64,000 nt of DNA from Planctomycetota bacterium (GCA_029550525.1 JAKPHF010000011.1:30058-94057), one strand, 5' to 3'. Shown: positions 25,966-34,552, counted from the stretch's first letter. Notes: a model not told the origin generated them from the sequence alone. A program made the numbers and translations.

Positions 25966-26485
25966 ATGCCTTGCGAGCCTGGCCACCAACGGTGCGGCGG
26001 GCGATGGGGCATCGACGTTCGGCTCGGTGGCCAATGACGGCCGGACGGTGTCGTTCTCGAGTGTCGCCACCAACCTGACGGCCTCGGATGCCAACGGCTC
26101 GGTGTCGGACGTGTACGTCCGCGTGCCGGCGGATGCCGATGGCGATCTCGTGGCCGATGACCTGGATCTGTGCCCCGGCACTGTCCCCGGCGCGTCTGTG
26201 GATGCCAACGGATGCCCGCCGCTGATCCCCGGCGATTTCAACCGGGACGGCGACGTGGACGTCGGGCCCGGCTCGGACTTCGAGAAGTTCGTTGCTTGCG
26301 GCACTGGCCCCGGCGTTCTCTACACCAATCACCCGCCCGCCGGATGCGCGTTGACCCCGGATGGCCAAGGTGTCTTTCCCGCGGATTTCGACCGGGACTA
26401 CGACGTGGATCAGGATGATTTCAGCACCTTCCAGCGGTGCTACAGCGGTGCGAACATCTACGGCGATCCGTCTTGTGCGGATTGA
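25966..26485 (+). pseudogene. Remnant of secreted PD40/TolB-like protein with TSP3 and dockerin-like C-terminus
   Basis: The frame ending at 26485 encodes one PD40-like repeat (FGSVANDGRTVSFSSVATN), then a thrombospondin-3-like segment (DADGDLVADDLDLCPGTVPG). Two dockerin-like Ca-binding repeats follow (GDFNRDGDVDVGPGSDFEKF and DFDRDYDVDQDDFSTFQRC), ending in DPSCAD. Homologous proteins begin with a signal peptide and many PD40 repeats, which are absent here. The well-placed ATG at 25966 is in a different frame, and the domain frame has a stop about 75 bases further upstream. The simplest reading is an internal deletion with frameshift. Translation from a GTG at 26027 would give a 152-residue protein without export signal. 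Confidence 0.7.
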
Positions 26486-26526
26486 TGGCGGATTGATGGA
26501 GGCGGCGACAACGAAGCCGGTTCGGG

Positions 26527-26547
26527 AGGCGGGTCTCTGGCCCGCCT
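26527..26547. terminator. Hairpin between convergent genes
   Basis: AGGCGGG (26527-26533) pairs with CCCGCCT (26541-26547) around a 7-base loop, followed by TTCTGCCGTTTTA on the plus strand. It lies 10 bases before the 3' end of the convergent phenylacetate-CoA ligase gene and could end transcription from the left. Confidence 0.45.
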
Positions 26548-26556
26548 TCTGCCGTT

Positions 26557-27879
26557 TTACGCACGCTCGATTCGCCGATCGATCACCCGTTTGGACTTGC
26601 CGATGAAACGCTCGAGCGTCTGCGGCTTGACCAGCTCGACTCGCACCCGGATGCCCGTGATCGTATGGATTTCGCGGTCGATGCGATCCCGCAGTTCGTG
26701 CATCTCGCGCATTTTGTCCGAGAACAACTCGGGCCGAATCTCCACCCGCACCGTGACCTCGTCCAGGGAACCCGGGCGGTCCACCTCGATGACGTAGTGG
26801 GGGGCGGTGCCTTCGACCCGCAGCAAGGCTTCCTCGATCTGCGAGGGGAAGACGTTCACGCCGCGGATGATGAGCATGTCGTCCGTGCGGCCGAGCACGC
26901 GGCTCATGCGGACCGTCGTTCGCCCGCAGGGGCAGGGCGAGTCGTCGAGCCGAGCAATGTCACGCGTGCGGTAGCGCAGGAGCGGCATGGCTTCCTTGGT
27001 GAGCGTGGTGAACACCAGTTCGCCCGGCTCGCCCATGGGCACGGGCTCAAGCGTATCGGGATTCAGGCATTCGACCAGGAAATGGTCTTCCTGGATGTGC
27101 ATCCCGTTCTGGCAGGCGCACTCGCCGCTCACGCCCGGGCCGATGACTTCGCTCAGCCCGTAGTTGTTGAACGCGACGATGCCCAATTCCTTCTCGATGC
27201 GGACCCGCATGTCCTCGGTCCACGGCTCGCCGCCGAAGTGGCCGAACGCCACCGGCAGTGTGGCCGGATCGATGCCTTGCTCCCGAGCGACTTCCGCGAT
27301 GTTCAGCGCGTAACTCGGCGTGCAGATGAGTACGTCGGCGGACAGATCTTTCATGAGCAGGATTTGCCGGGGCGTGTTGCCGGCCGCCGCAGGCACGATG
27401 GCCGCTCCTACCCGCTCGACTCCCTGGTGCAGGCCGAACCCGCCGGTGAACAGTCCGTAGCCGAACGCGATGTGTACGAAGTGCCGGGCTCGCAGCCCGC
27501 CGGCCACAAGAAACCGCGCGCACATATTCGTCCACAAATCCAGGTCGGCCGAGGTGTAGGCGACGAACGTCGGCCGGCCCGTCGTGCCCGACGAGCCGTG
27601 CACGCGGACGATCTGCTCGCGAGGCACGGCCAGGAACCCGAGCGGATAATACTCGCGCAGATCATCCTTGGTGGTCAGCGGGAGCCGTCGAAGGTCGTCC
27701 AGCGTCTCGATGGATTCCCAGCTCAGCGAGAGCCGCTCGAAGGCCTTCCGATAGAACGGAACGTTGGCCACCCGGGCGCACACCGACCGCAGCCGCTGCA
27801 ACTGCGTCGCCTCCAGCCGCTCTCGCGGCATGGTCTCCGCCCGATCCCAGATCCGATTCTCGACCCTGAACGATGCCAT
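26557..27879 (-). CDS. paaK: Phenylacetate-CoA ligase (AMP-forming), copy 1
   Basis: Activates phenylacetate or a related aryl acid with ATP and CoA to the aryl-CoA, AMP and pyrophosphate. The ATG at 27879 begins ASFRVENRIWDRAETMPRE; the frame further upstream is intergenic repeat. The ATP-binding loop is VHGSSGTTGRPTFVAYT, the adenylate-forming core motif is NNYGLSEVIGPGVSGEC, and the C-terminal domain hinge and Lys region is RTDDMLIIRGVNVFPSQ. At 440 residues it is standard for the family. It is the last gene of a minus-strand operon with iorA, iorB, a second ligase and an ACT protein. Two ligases in one operon suggest two aryl substrates or opposite directions. Confidence 0.93.
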   Translation of the reverse strand: MASFRVENRIWDRAETMPRERLEATQLQRLRSVCARVANVPFYRKAFERLSLSWESIETLDDLRRLPLTTKDDLREYYPLGFLAVPREQIVRVHGSSGTTGRPTFVAYTSADLDLWTNMCARFLVAGGLRARHFVHIAFGYGLFTGGFGLHQGVERVGAAIVPAAAGNTPRQILLMKDLSADVLICTPSYALNIAEVAREQGIDPATLPVAFGHFGGEPWTEDMRVRIEKELGIVAFNNYGLSEVIGPGVSGECACQNGMHIQEDHFLVECLNPDTLEPVPMGEPGELVFTTLTKEAMPLLRYRTRDIARLDDSPCPCGRTTVRMSRVLGRTDDMLIIRGVNVFPSQIEEALLRVEGTAPHYVIEVDRPGSLDEVTVRVEIRPELFSDKMREMHELRDRIDREIHTITGIRVRVELVKPQTLERFIGKSKRVIDRRIERA

Positions 27880-28073
27880 CACGGTTCCGCAATGATGAAA
27901 TGACGAAATCCGAAGTCCGAATGACGAGTGAAACCAGAATGACGAAATCAGAATGACGAATGTCTGAATGTCAGACGAGCAAGCACGAATGAGCCGTGAC
28001 TGGTCGTCAATCAAATTTCGTCAATCATTCGACATTCGGGCCTCGTCATTCGACATTCAACGCTCCGAGGGGG
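27880..28073. repeat. ACT-paaK spacer: long inverted TGACGAA/TTCGTCA repeat
   Basis: The left arm (27889-27960) carries GATGAAATGACGAAATCCG, CCGAATGACGAGTG and CAGAATGACGAAATCAGAA words. The right arm (28009-28060) carries GTCAATCAAATTTCGTCAAT, CATTCGACATTCGGG and TCGTCATTCGACATTC. Same family as 2804-2960 and 18029-18070. It occupies the whole spacer between two co-transcribed genes. Confidence 0.8.
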
Positions 28074-28514
28074 CTACTTGCCGCGCTTTCGCAGATCGGC
28101 GTCACTGACCAGCTTGATCTGGCAGGAACTCAGGGCGGTGGCCACCCGGCTCACGTCCTCCTCGAACCGGAACACGAGCACTGCCTTCTCGCCCATGTGG
28201 AACGTGCACGAGTACATGTACTCGATGTTCAGTCCGAGCTTCTCGATGCAGTCGATCACCTCGGCCAGGCCGCCCGGCACGTCGGGCACTTCGATCGCCA
28301 CGACTTCGGTCACCTTGACGACCACGCCGGCTTGTTCGAGGACTGCCTTGGCCTTTTGCCAGTCGTCCACCACCAGCCGCAGAATCCCGAACTGTTGGGT
28401 GTCGGCCAGCGACAGCGTGAGAATGTCGATCCCCGCGTCGCCCAGCAGCTTGGCCGGCAACCGGATCTGGTGCGGCTTGTTCTCCAGGAAAACCGAGAGT
28501 TGGTGCAGGATCAT
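28074..28514 (-). CDS. Tandem ACT-domain protein linked to phenylacetate-CoA ligase
   Basis: A 146-residue protein made of two ACT-like modules. The first begins HQLSVFLENKPHQIRLPAKL and the second at VVKVTEVVAIEVPDVPGGLAEV. ACT domains bind amino acids and regulate metabolic enzymes, and this family is commonly encoded beside phenylacetate-CoA ligase and indolepyruvate oxidoreductase genes, as here. The ATG at 28514 was chosen because the ACT fold begins immediately after it and GGAAAG lies upstream. It probably senses an aromatic amino acid or related ligand; no catalytic residues are expected. Confidence 0.88.
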   Translation of the reverse strand: MILHQLSVFLENKPHQIRLPAKLLGDAGIDILTLSLADTQQFGILRLVVDDWQKAKAVLEQAGVVVKVTEVVAIEVPDVPGGLAEVIDCIEKLGLNIEYMYSCTFHMGEKAVLVFRFEEDVSRVATALSSCQIKLVSDADLRKRGK

Positions 28515-28617
28515 GGGACTTTCCTTGTCAGTTGTCCGTCGCCGACGGTCAAAGGCCAGCCGTTGACGCACGATTACGAACGATCTTGGCCCCCGGCCAC
28601 GGACTACGGACCAATCT

Positions 28618-29955
28618 TTACAGATTCCTCTTGTCAATCACACGCTTCGCTTTGCCCTGACTCCGCTCGATGGTCTGCGGCTCGACCAGCCGGACGGCCA
28701 CCCGAATGCCCAGCACGTGCTCGACCGCGTCCGCCAGCTTGCGCTGTACCGATTCGAGCGAGCGCACCTTGTCGCTGAAAATGGCCGCGGTCACCTCCAC
28801 CTGGACCTCCATCTGGTCCAGACCCTTCTCTCGCGTCAGGATGATCTGGTAGTGCGGCAGCGTGCCTTCGACGCTCAGCAGGGCGGTCTCCACCTGCGAC
28901 GGGAAGACGTTCACGCCCCGGATGATGAACATGTCGTCGCTGCGGCGAGAAATACGGTTGATCCGGCGGAGCGTTCGTCCGCACGGGCAAGGCTCGGTCT
29001 TGAACGCCGTGATGTCGTGCGTGCGATACCGGATGATGGGCATCGCCTTCTTGCTCAGCGTGGTCAGTACGAGTTCGCCTTCCACGCCGTCCGGACAGGG
29101 CTCGCCCGTCGCCGGGTTCACGATCTCCGGGTAGAAGTGATCCTCGAAGATGGTCAGGCCGTCCTGGCAACTGCACTCGGTGGCCACGCCCGGCCCGATG
29201 ATCTCGGACAGACCGTAGATATCGTACGCCTTGATGCCTGCCTCCGCCTCGATCCGTCGCCGCATGGAGTCGGTCCACGGCTCCGCCCCGAAGATCCCCG
29301 CCCGCAGCGGCAGATCCTTGAGGTTGATGCCGTGATCCGCCGCGTATTCCATCAGGTGGATGAAGTAGCTCGGCGTGCAGCAGATCGCGGTCACGCCGAA
29401 ATCCTTCATCACCATGACCTGGCGGTCGGTGTTACCGCCGGAGATCGGGATGACCGTCGCCCCGAGCGTCTCGGCCCCGTAGTGAGCGCCGAGACCGCCG
29501 GTAAACAGCCCATAACCGTATGCGTTCTGGATAATGTCGCCGCGATGCAGTCCGCAGGCTGCGAACGTACGCACCATCACGCTCGCCCACACCTCCAGAT
29601 CCTCGCGCGTGTACGCGACCACGATGGGCTTGCCCGTGGTGCCGCTGGAGGCGTGCAGCCGGACGATCTCCTGCATCGGGCTGGCGAACAAGCCGAACGG
29701 GTATGTGTCCCGCAGATCGCTCTTCTCCGTGAACGGCAGGTGGCGGATGTCGTCCAGCGAACGAATGTCGGCCGGCGTCAGATTTCGCTCCTGCATGCGC
29801 GAGCGGAACAGCTCGACATGTTCATAGGCTCGATGCACGACCGCCTTGAGCCGCCGCAACTGCAGATCACGCAGTTGCGGTAGGGGTAGATAGTCCGGCG
29901 CACTGGCGGGATGAAATCCGCCAGGCAGATCGTTCCAGTTCTCGACAGTCAGCAT
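28618..29955 (-). CDS. paaK: Phenylacetate-CoA ligase (AMP-forming), copy 2
   Basis: A second aryl-acid-CoA ligase, 445 residues, clearly related to but distinct from copy 1. Motifs: ATP loop LHASSGTTGKPIVVAYT, core YDIYGLSEIIGPGVATEC, hinge region RSDDMFIIRGVNVFPSQ, and GKAKRVIDKR at the C-terminus. The conserved CPCGRTLRR segment, shared with copy 1 (CPCGRTTVR), is a PaaK family feature. It lies between iorB and the ACT gene. In this context it probably activates arylacetates or works on the arylacetyl-CoA made by IorAB. Confidence 0.94.
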   Translation of the reverse strand: MLTVENWNDLPGGFHPASAPDYLPLPQLRDLQLRRLKAVVHRAYEHVELFRSRMQERNLTPADIRSLDDIRHLPFTEKSDLRDTYPFGLFASPMQEIVRLHASSGTTGKPIVVAYTREDLEVWASVMVRTFAACGLHRGDIIQNAYGYGLFTGGLGAHYGAETLGATVIPISGGNTDRQVMVMKDFGVTAICCTPSYFIHLMEYAADHGINLKDLPLRAGIFGAEPWTDSMRRRIEAEAGIKAYDIYGLSEIIGPGVATECSCQDGLTIFEDHFYPEIVNPATGEPCPDGVEGELVLTTLSKKAMPIIRYRTHDITAFKTEPCPCGRTLRRINRISRRSDDMFIIRGVNVFPSQVETALLSVEGTLPHYQIILTREKGLDQMEVQVEVTAAIFSDKVRSLESVQRKLADAVEHVLGIRVAVRLVEPQTIERSQGKAKRVIDKRNL

Positions 29956-30039
29956 GCTGTCATCCCTCTTTCACCGCGCCTCGCATCACGCACGGACGGA
30001 GGAGGCTTACAGATCTTCCTGTGACTCGACGGGAAGCGC

Positions 30040-30528
30040 TCACTTGGTTTTTCCCGCCTGCCGGCCGATGGCGAACGCTTTTTCGTTCACCTCCAGCACC
30101 TTCGCCGGCAAGTTGGCTCGAATCGCCGCCAACAGATGTTCCTCGGGCACCACCAGGTATGTACTGAGCACGCCCAGCAGCGCGATGTTCAGGCTTCGAC
30201 TGTGCGGAAGCGCTGCCGCATCGACCGCGTCGGGAGCGATCAGGACGCCGCCCGGCCTGAGGTGACGCCGGCTGCTCTCCAGCTCTTCGGGGGCCAGCAC
30301 CACCACGTAATCGGCCTCGCCTGCCGGCACCATGGGGCTGAACACTTCCCGGCCAAACCGCACGTCGCTGCTGACCGACCCGCCGCGCTGGCTCATGCCG
30401 TGCAATTCGCTTTTCTTGACGTCATACCCGGCCGCGAACGCCGCCTCGGCCAGGATGTCCGAGCCCTTTAGCACGCCCTGGCCGCCCAGACCCGCGAACA
30501 CCACGTTCGTCACTTTCGATGAAGTCAT
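30040..30528 (-). CDS. iorB: Indolepyruvate:ferredoxin oxidoreductase, beta subunit
   Basis: The gamma-type domain subunit of the arylpyruvate:ferredoxin oxidoreductase, 162 residues. The N-terminal GLGGQGVLKGSDILAEAA motif and KKSELHGMSQRGGSVSSDVR are family hallmarks. With IorA it converts arylpyruvates and CoA to arylacetyl-CoA, CO2 and reduced ferredoxin. It is somewhat shorter than typical IorB (about 190). It follows iorA after a 108-base spacer that contains a repeat, and precedes the ligase gene by 84 bases. Confidence 0.93.
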   Translation of the reverse strand: MTSSKVTNVVFAGLGGQGVLKGSDILAEAAFAAGYDVKKSELHGMSQRGGSVSSDVRFGREVFSPMVPAGEADYVVVLAPEELESSRRHLRPGGVLIAPDAVDAAALPHSRSLNIALLGVLSTYLVVPEEHLLAAIRANLPAKVLEVNEKAFAIGRQAGKTK

Positions 30529-30636
30529 AACTCGCTTGGCTTTCCGTTATCTCTATCAGGTCGTTGCGACCGACTGCTCTTCCGCTGTTCTTATCTCTCG
30601 CCGCGTCTCCGCGTTCCCGCGTCGTTTTTTCTTCCT
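30529..30636. repeat. iorA-iorB spacer with CGCGTCTCCGCGTTCCCGCG words
   Basis: The plus-strand text at 30599-30625 is CGCCGCGTCTCCGCG followed by TTCCCGCGTCG and a T run. A related string, GTCGCGTCGCCGTGTCCCCG then CGTCGCC, is found at 43406-43432. The repeat abuts the iorA stop codon. Confidence 0.55.
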
Positions 30637-32250
30637 TCACCCGCTGCACTGCTCGCAGCTCTGCCCGCGAGCCGCGGCCTGCTCATACTCTTTGATCTTG
30701 CCCGCCGCCAGGAGGCACGGTCGCCGAGCGATCAGCACCGCCAGTTCGTTGCTCGCCAGGTACTGCGCGAGGAGCTTTTCAAAACCCTCGGCATCCCGTG
30801 CGGGATCGAGCACGTGTACATTCCGGATGCCCATCGAACGGGCCAGGTCCTCGAACGAGATCTTGCCCGTCGGCTGGTGAGTGAGCGTACGGCCGGTGCC
30901 CGGATGCTCCTGCAGGCCGGTCATCGCCGTCGTGCCGTTGTCCAGAATCACCACCACGTGACCCGTCTTCGGCGGGTTGTACACCATCTCCACCAGCCCG
31001 GTGATACCGCTATGTACGAACGTGCTGTCGCCGATGACGCTCACCACGCGTCGCGCATCCTTCTCGGGCAACACATGACGCAGTCCCAGACCGGCGGTGA
31101 TGCTCGCGCCCATGCACACGCAGGTGTCCATGGCTTGGAAGGGGGGCAGCACGCCCAGCGTGTAACAGCCGATGTCGCCCGCCACGATGCAATCGAGTTT
31201 GGCGAACACCGTGAATGCCGTGCGGTGAGGACACGCCTGGCACAGTGCGGGCGGCTTGCCGCGAGGCGGGGCGGGCTCGGGCGACGTATCGCCGGCCAGG
31301 ATGCGGCGCACCCGGGCCACGTCGAGTTCGCCGAACCGGTACATCTCCGGCTTGCCTTCGACCGCGATGCCTTCGGCCCGGATCGCCTCGACCAGCCACG
31401 GATCGCCTTCCTCGATCACCACGCAACGCTTCACGCTCGCAGCAAACTCGCGAATCTTCTGCATGGGCAACGGATAACTCATGCCCAGCTTGAGAAACCG
31501 CGCTTGCGGTGCGACCTCGCGGGCGTGCATGTACGCCACGCCGTTGGCGATGATGCCCAATTCCGTGCTTTCGCCGACGACGGTGTTGAGGTCCGTCTTT
31601 TCGCTTTCCTGGGCGAGCTCCGCCAGCTTGGCGCGGAGCCGGCGATGGGCCGGCCGGGCGTACGCCGGGATCATGACTCGGCTCTGAATGTCACGTTCGA
31701 ACGCGGTTGGTGGGGCGGGCACGGCCGGACCGCGCGTCACCACTGTCTTGGAATGGCAGACCCGCGTGGTCATGCGCAAGAGCACGGGTGTATGCCATCG
31801 TTCGGAGATTTGCACCGCTCGAATCAGAAAATCGTACGCGTCCTGCGAATTGGCCGGCTCGAGCATGGGGATGCCCGCCGCCACCGCGTAGTGTCGATTG
31901 TCCTGCTCGTTCTGGCTCGAGGCCATGCCCGGATCGTCGGCCGAGACGATCACGAGGGCGCCGCTCACGCCCGTGTACGCGGCCGTGAACAGCGGGTCGG
32001 CCGCCACGTTGAGCCCCACGTGCTTCATGGTGACCAGCGCGCGGGCCTTGCCGAACGCCGCTCCCACGCCGACCTCCAGCGCCACCTTCTCGTTCGGCGA
32101 CCATTGGGCCTTGCCGCCCAAGGCCGCAAAGTGCTCGAGGATTTCCGTCGAAGGTGTGCCCGGGTAGCCCGTGCCCAACGCCACGCCGCAATCGATGGCG
32201 GCCTGCGCCACCGCTTCATCACCACTCAGCAACATCCGCGTATGACTCAT
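30637..32250 (-). CDS. iorA: Indolepyruvate:ferredoxin oxidoreductase, alpha subunit, lacking ferredoxin domain
   Basis: Catalytic TPP subunit of arylpyruvate oxidoreductase, 537 residues from the ATG at 32250. The N-terminal pyrimidine-binding domain starts with LLSGDEAVAQAAIDCGVALG and GYPGTPSTEI. The TPP-binding domain has CYTLGVLPPFQAMDTCVCMG and VSVIGDSTFVHSGITGLVEM with ILDNGTTAMTG. Usual IorA ends in a domain with two 4Fe-4S clusters, about 80 residues with eight Cys. Here the protein stops after SCEQCSG, immediately before a repeat. Either this is a clade with clusters on another protein or the end has been lost. Neighbour genes support function in arylpyruvate catabolism. Confidence 0.9.
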   Translation of the reverse strand: MSHTRMLLSGDEAVAQAAIDCGVALGTGYPGTPSTEILEHFAALGGKAQWSPNEKVALEVGVGAAFGKARALVTMKHVGLNVAADPLFTAAYTGVSGALVIVSADDPGMASSQNEQDNRHYAVAAGIPMLEPANSQDAYDFLIRAVQISERWHTPVLLRMTTRVCHSKTVVTRGPAVPAPPTAFERDIQSRVMIPAYARPAHRRLRAKLAELAQESEKTDLNTVVGESTELGIIANGVAYMHAREVAPQARFLKLGMSYPLPMQKIREFAASVKRCVVIEEGDPWLVEAIRAEGIAVEGKPEMYRFGELDVARVRRILAGDTSPEPAPPRGKPPALCQACPHRTAFTVFAKLDCIVAGDIGCYTLGVLPPFQAMDTCVCMGASITAGLGLRHVLPEKDARRVVSVIGDSTFVHSGITGLVEMVYNPPKTGHVVVILDNGTTAMTGLQEHPGTGRTLTHQPTGKISFEDLARSMGIRNVHVLDPARDAEGFEKLLAQYLASNELAVLIARRPCLLAAGKIKEYEQAAARGQSCEQCSG

Positions 32251-32341
32251 TGCGGTTCCTTGTCTCGTCTCACACTGACTTCGGGGCGTGGGCATCTTGC
32301 CTGCCGCAGGCGGACACCCTGGCACAAAGCCTCGACTTCGA

Positions 32342-32788
32342 TCACGCGTCGTTCACCGGGCCCCGTTCGATGGCTTCGACGAACCACGCCGGTGGGCGCA
32401 TGGGCTTGCCCGTGGCATCCGTCACCGCGTGCACCGTATAGCCGGCGGCCACCGGCGCTCCCGTCTCGGCGTGCGTAATCCGGTTGTCGAAGCGAACCCG
32501 AGCTCGCCCCTCCATGCGGGCCGTCGTCGCCACTCGCAAGGGATCATCATACCGCGCGCGACCCTGGTACTGCACGTAAGCCTCGGTTAACGGCAGCATC
32601 AGCCCGCGTTTTTCCATTTCTGCGTAGGGAATGCCGATCCGCCGCGAATACTCCGTCCGCCCGCACTCGAACCATTCCAGGGCCCGCGAGTTGTAGAACG
32701 TCCCCATTTGGTCCGTTTCACTGTAACGAACGCGTATGACCAGAACTGCTTCATCCGGCAACGTCGCCACCCCCGTTCGCCCGGCCAC
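32342..32788 (-). CDS. Acyl-CoA thioesterase, YbgC/4-hydroxybenzoyl-CoA thioesterase type
   Basis: A single hot-dog-fold domain of 148 residues. The catalytic Asp region is RYSETDQMGTFYNSRALEWF, and ECGRTEYSRRIGIPYAEMEK follows as in the YbgC/FcbC branch. It is predicted to release free acids from acyl- or aryl-CoA in the cytoplasm. It is the first gene of the minus-strand run leading into iorA (91 bases upstream), so an aryl-CoA from the IorAB/PaaK reactions is a likely substrate. It lies only 20 bases after the stop of the porin gene. Confidence 0.88.
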   Translation of the reverse strand: MAGRTGVATLPDEAVLVIRVRYSETDQMGTFYNSRALEWFECGRTEYSRRIGIPYAEMEKRGLMLPLTEAYVQYQGRARYDDPLRVATTARMEGRARVRFDNRITHAETGAPVAAGYTVHAVTDATGKPMRPPAWFVEAIERGPVNDA

Positions 32789-32808
32789 GATGCGAAGGCT
32801 CGCACGGC

Positions 32809-34419
32809 TCAGAACGAGAACACCAGCTCTGTCCGCACGAACACTGCCGGGTCGTTGTTGGATTTCGCATAGTAATCCCCCGGGCAGAAAAATTCAGCAA
32901 CGACGTGGCCTGAAATTTGGGGTGTGATCACGTATTTCAACCACCAGGTGAGCAGTTGCCCGCGAAAACAGCCGCTGTCGCTGAAGCCGGGCCGGTCTCG
33001 AAACGTGTTTTGGTCCGCAAACAGGAGATGGTAATCAGTGAGCATCTCCATTTGGGGCAGGATGCTCACGCTGTGGCCGAGCGCCACCCGGTGCAGGTTG
33101 CTCAGATCGCTGATTCGCGACTCCGAAGAGGCCGTGTAGATGAGTAACTCGCTGAAGCGCGGCCAGCGGCCCCACAGGGGATCGAAGCCTTCGTACTCGC
33201 CCGTGCCCGGCCGATCGCCCGACATGTACTCGTAATCCAGACGCAGCCAGTTCTTGTGAGCATCGTTGAAGTGATAGGCCAGCCGGTCCAACGATGCCAG
33301 CCCGCAGACATTCCGGCCCATTCGGTGGCCGAACTGAGCCGCAATCTCGCCCTTGATCTTCCAATGCTCGTTCAGATCGTGCAATGCCCGCGTGCCGAAC
33401 GTGTAGAACTCGGCGTTCAAGCCTCCCGGCGCTTCCCGATCGTCGTTCTTGTAGATGAAGTAGCCGTCGATCTCTGTCGCCCGCAGCGACTTGTTTTCGA
33501 CCCACACGATCGCCCCACGCTCGTCCTGCTCGGTCACGTAACGCTGTTCGGGAACCCCCGTGATCAGGTTCTCGTTGCGGGTCTTGATCATGCGGACCCA
33601 ATTTTCCGCCTCGGCGTCCTGTTCGATGTAAATCGTGTCGATCTTGGTCTGAATCTCGGCGAGGGTAGTTGTCAATCGAATAGCGTCGAAGTAGATCGTG
33701 CGCGACCCGTCCAGCGGCGTGCCTTCGAACACCAGCCAGCGGTCGCCCAGCGCGATCTCCTGTCGCCCGCCCACGATCACGATCGGCAGGTCGAACGGGT
33801 TTTTCAGCGTGGCGTTCAGCAGATCGAACAGCACTTCGCCGTCATCGAACGGCTGGGCGAATTCCGGCTTGAAGAAGTTCCGGCTCTCCCACACGATCCG
33901 CGTATTGACGTCGAGAAAATCGCCCAGCGAGATAGTGGACCAGGCCCGCAAGCGGTGACGCAGCCAATCAACCTCACCCAGCGGCGACTTCTTGTTAAGA
34001 TTGAACGCGCTGTGGAGATACTCGTTTCGAATCCGGTAGTCTGCCCCCCACGAGAACCAAGGCACCGGACGCTTGATCTTCGCGATCGCGGCCTGCACCG
34101 GATCGACGGCCGGTTGCGTCGCCGGAGCCTCGGCCGGCGACTCGGGCTCCTGCCCGCTGGTGATGGCTTCGGCCTGCGCCTCGCCGGGAGCGGCGGGGGA
34201 TGCCTCGCCGGTCTCATCCTCGCCGCGGAGCACTTCCGGTTCCTGGTCCGCCGCGGCGTCATCGGTCGGATCGATCTCGGTTGAAGCCGCGGCCAGCGAA
34301 ACGGGCGGCACCTGGAATCCTTTCGCGAGCTCGTCGGCAGCGGCTGACGTTGACCCTGCCGACAAACCGGCCACTGCAATGGCCAGCAGACGACCTGCCG
34401 CCTTCCATGATCTACACAT
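32809..34419 (-). CDS. Outer-membrane beta-barrel protein, alginate-export family
   Basis: Predicted outer-membrane porin-like protein of 536 residues. It has a signal peptide (LLAIAVAGLSAGSTSAAA), an Ala/Glu/Pro-rich periplasmic segment (residues about 30-110), then the alginate_exp-type barrel. The barrel begins with PWFSWGADYRIRNEYL and continues through WLRHRLRAWSTISLGDF and WESRNFFKP. Alternating hydrophobic and aromatic strands continue to the C-terminus, which ends in Phe after RTELVFSF, typical of outer-membrane barrels. Transported substrate unknown; this family appears widely in planctomycetes with no alginate pathway. It has a candidate promoter at 34525-34552. Confidence 0.85.
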   Translation of the reverse strand: MCRSWKAAGRLLAIAVAGLSAGSTSAAADELAKGFQVPPVSLAAASTEIDPTDDAAADQEPEVLRGEDETGEASPAAPGEAQAEAITSGQEPESPAEAPATQPAVDPVQAAIAKIKRPVPWFSWGADYRIRNEYLHSAFNLNKKSPLGEVDWLRHRLRAWSTISLGDFLDVNTRIVWESRNFFKPEFAQPFDDGEVLFDLLNATLKNPFDLPIVIVGGRQEIALGDRWLVFEGTPLDGSRTIYFDAIRLTTTLAEIQTKIDTIYIEQDAEAENWVRMIKTRNENLITGVPEQRYVTEQDERGAIVWVENKSLRATEIDGYFIYKNDDREAPGGLNAEFYTFGTRALHDLNEHWKIKGEIAAQFGHRMGRNVCGLASLDRLAYHFNDAHKNWLRLDYEYMSGDRPGTGEYEGFDPLWGRWPRFSELLIYTASSESRISDLSNLHRVALGHSVSILPQMEMLTDYHLLFADQNTFRDRPGFSDSGCFRGQLLTWWLKYVITPQISGHVVAEFFCPGDYYAKSNNDPAVFVRTELVFSF

Positions 34420-34524
34420 CAGGTATGGCTACCTCCCTTTTTGCCCAACCTGTTGGTTATGACCCGAACGTCAGACGCGCGGCCGCCAGCGTCTGCTGGA
34501 TGCCTGCAGACGTGAACGGCGTGC

Positions 34525-34552
34525 TTTATAACGCAAAGTGATGCGACAATAA
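34525..34552 (-). promoter_or_regulatory. Candidate promoter of the alginate-export-type gene
   Basis: On the minus strand TTATTG (34547-34552) is followed after 16 bases by TATAAA (34525-34530), about 105 bases upstream of the start codon at 34419. The -10 is good; the -35 is poor. It overlaps the U-rich end of the upstream terminator. Confidence 0.35.

Noticed and set aside
27889..28066. CRISPR-like array
   Set aside because: The TGACGAA words are short, irregular and partly inverted, with no constant repeat length or unique spacers, and no cas gene is nearby.
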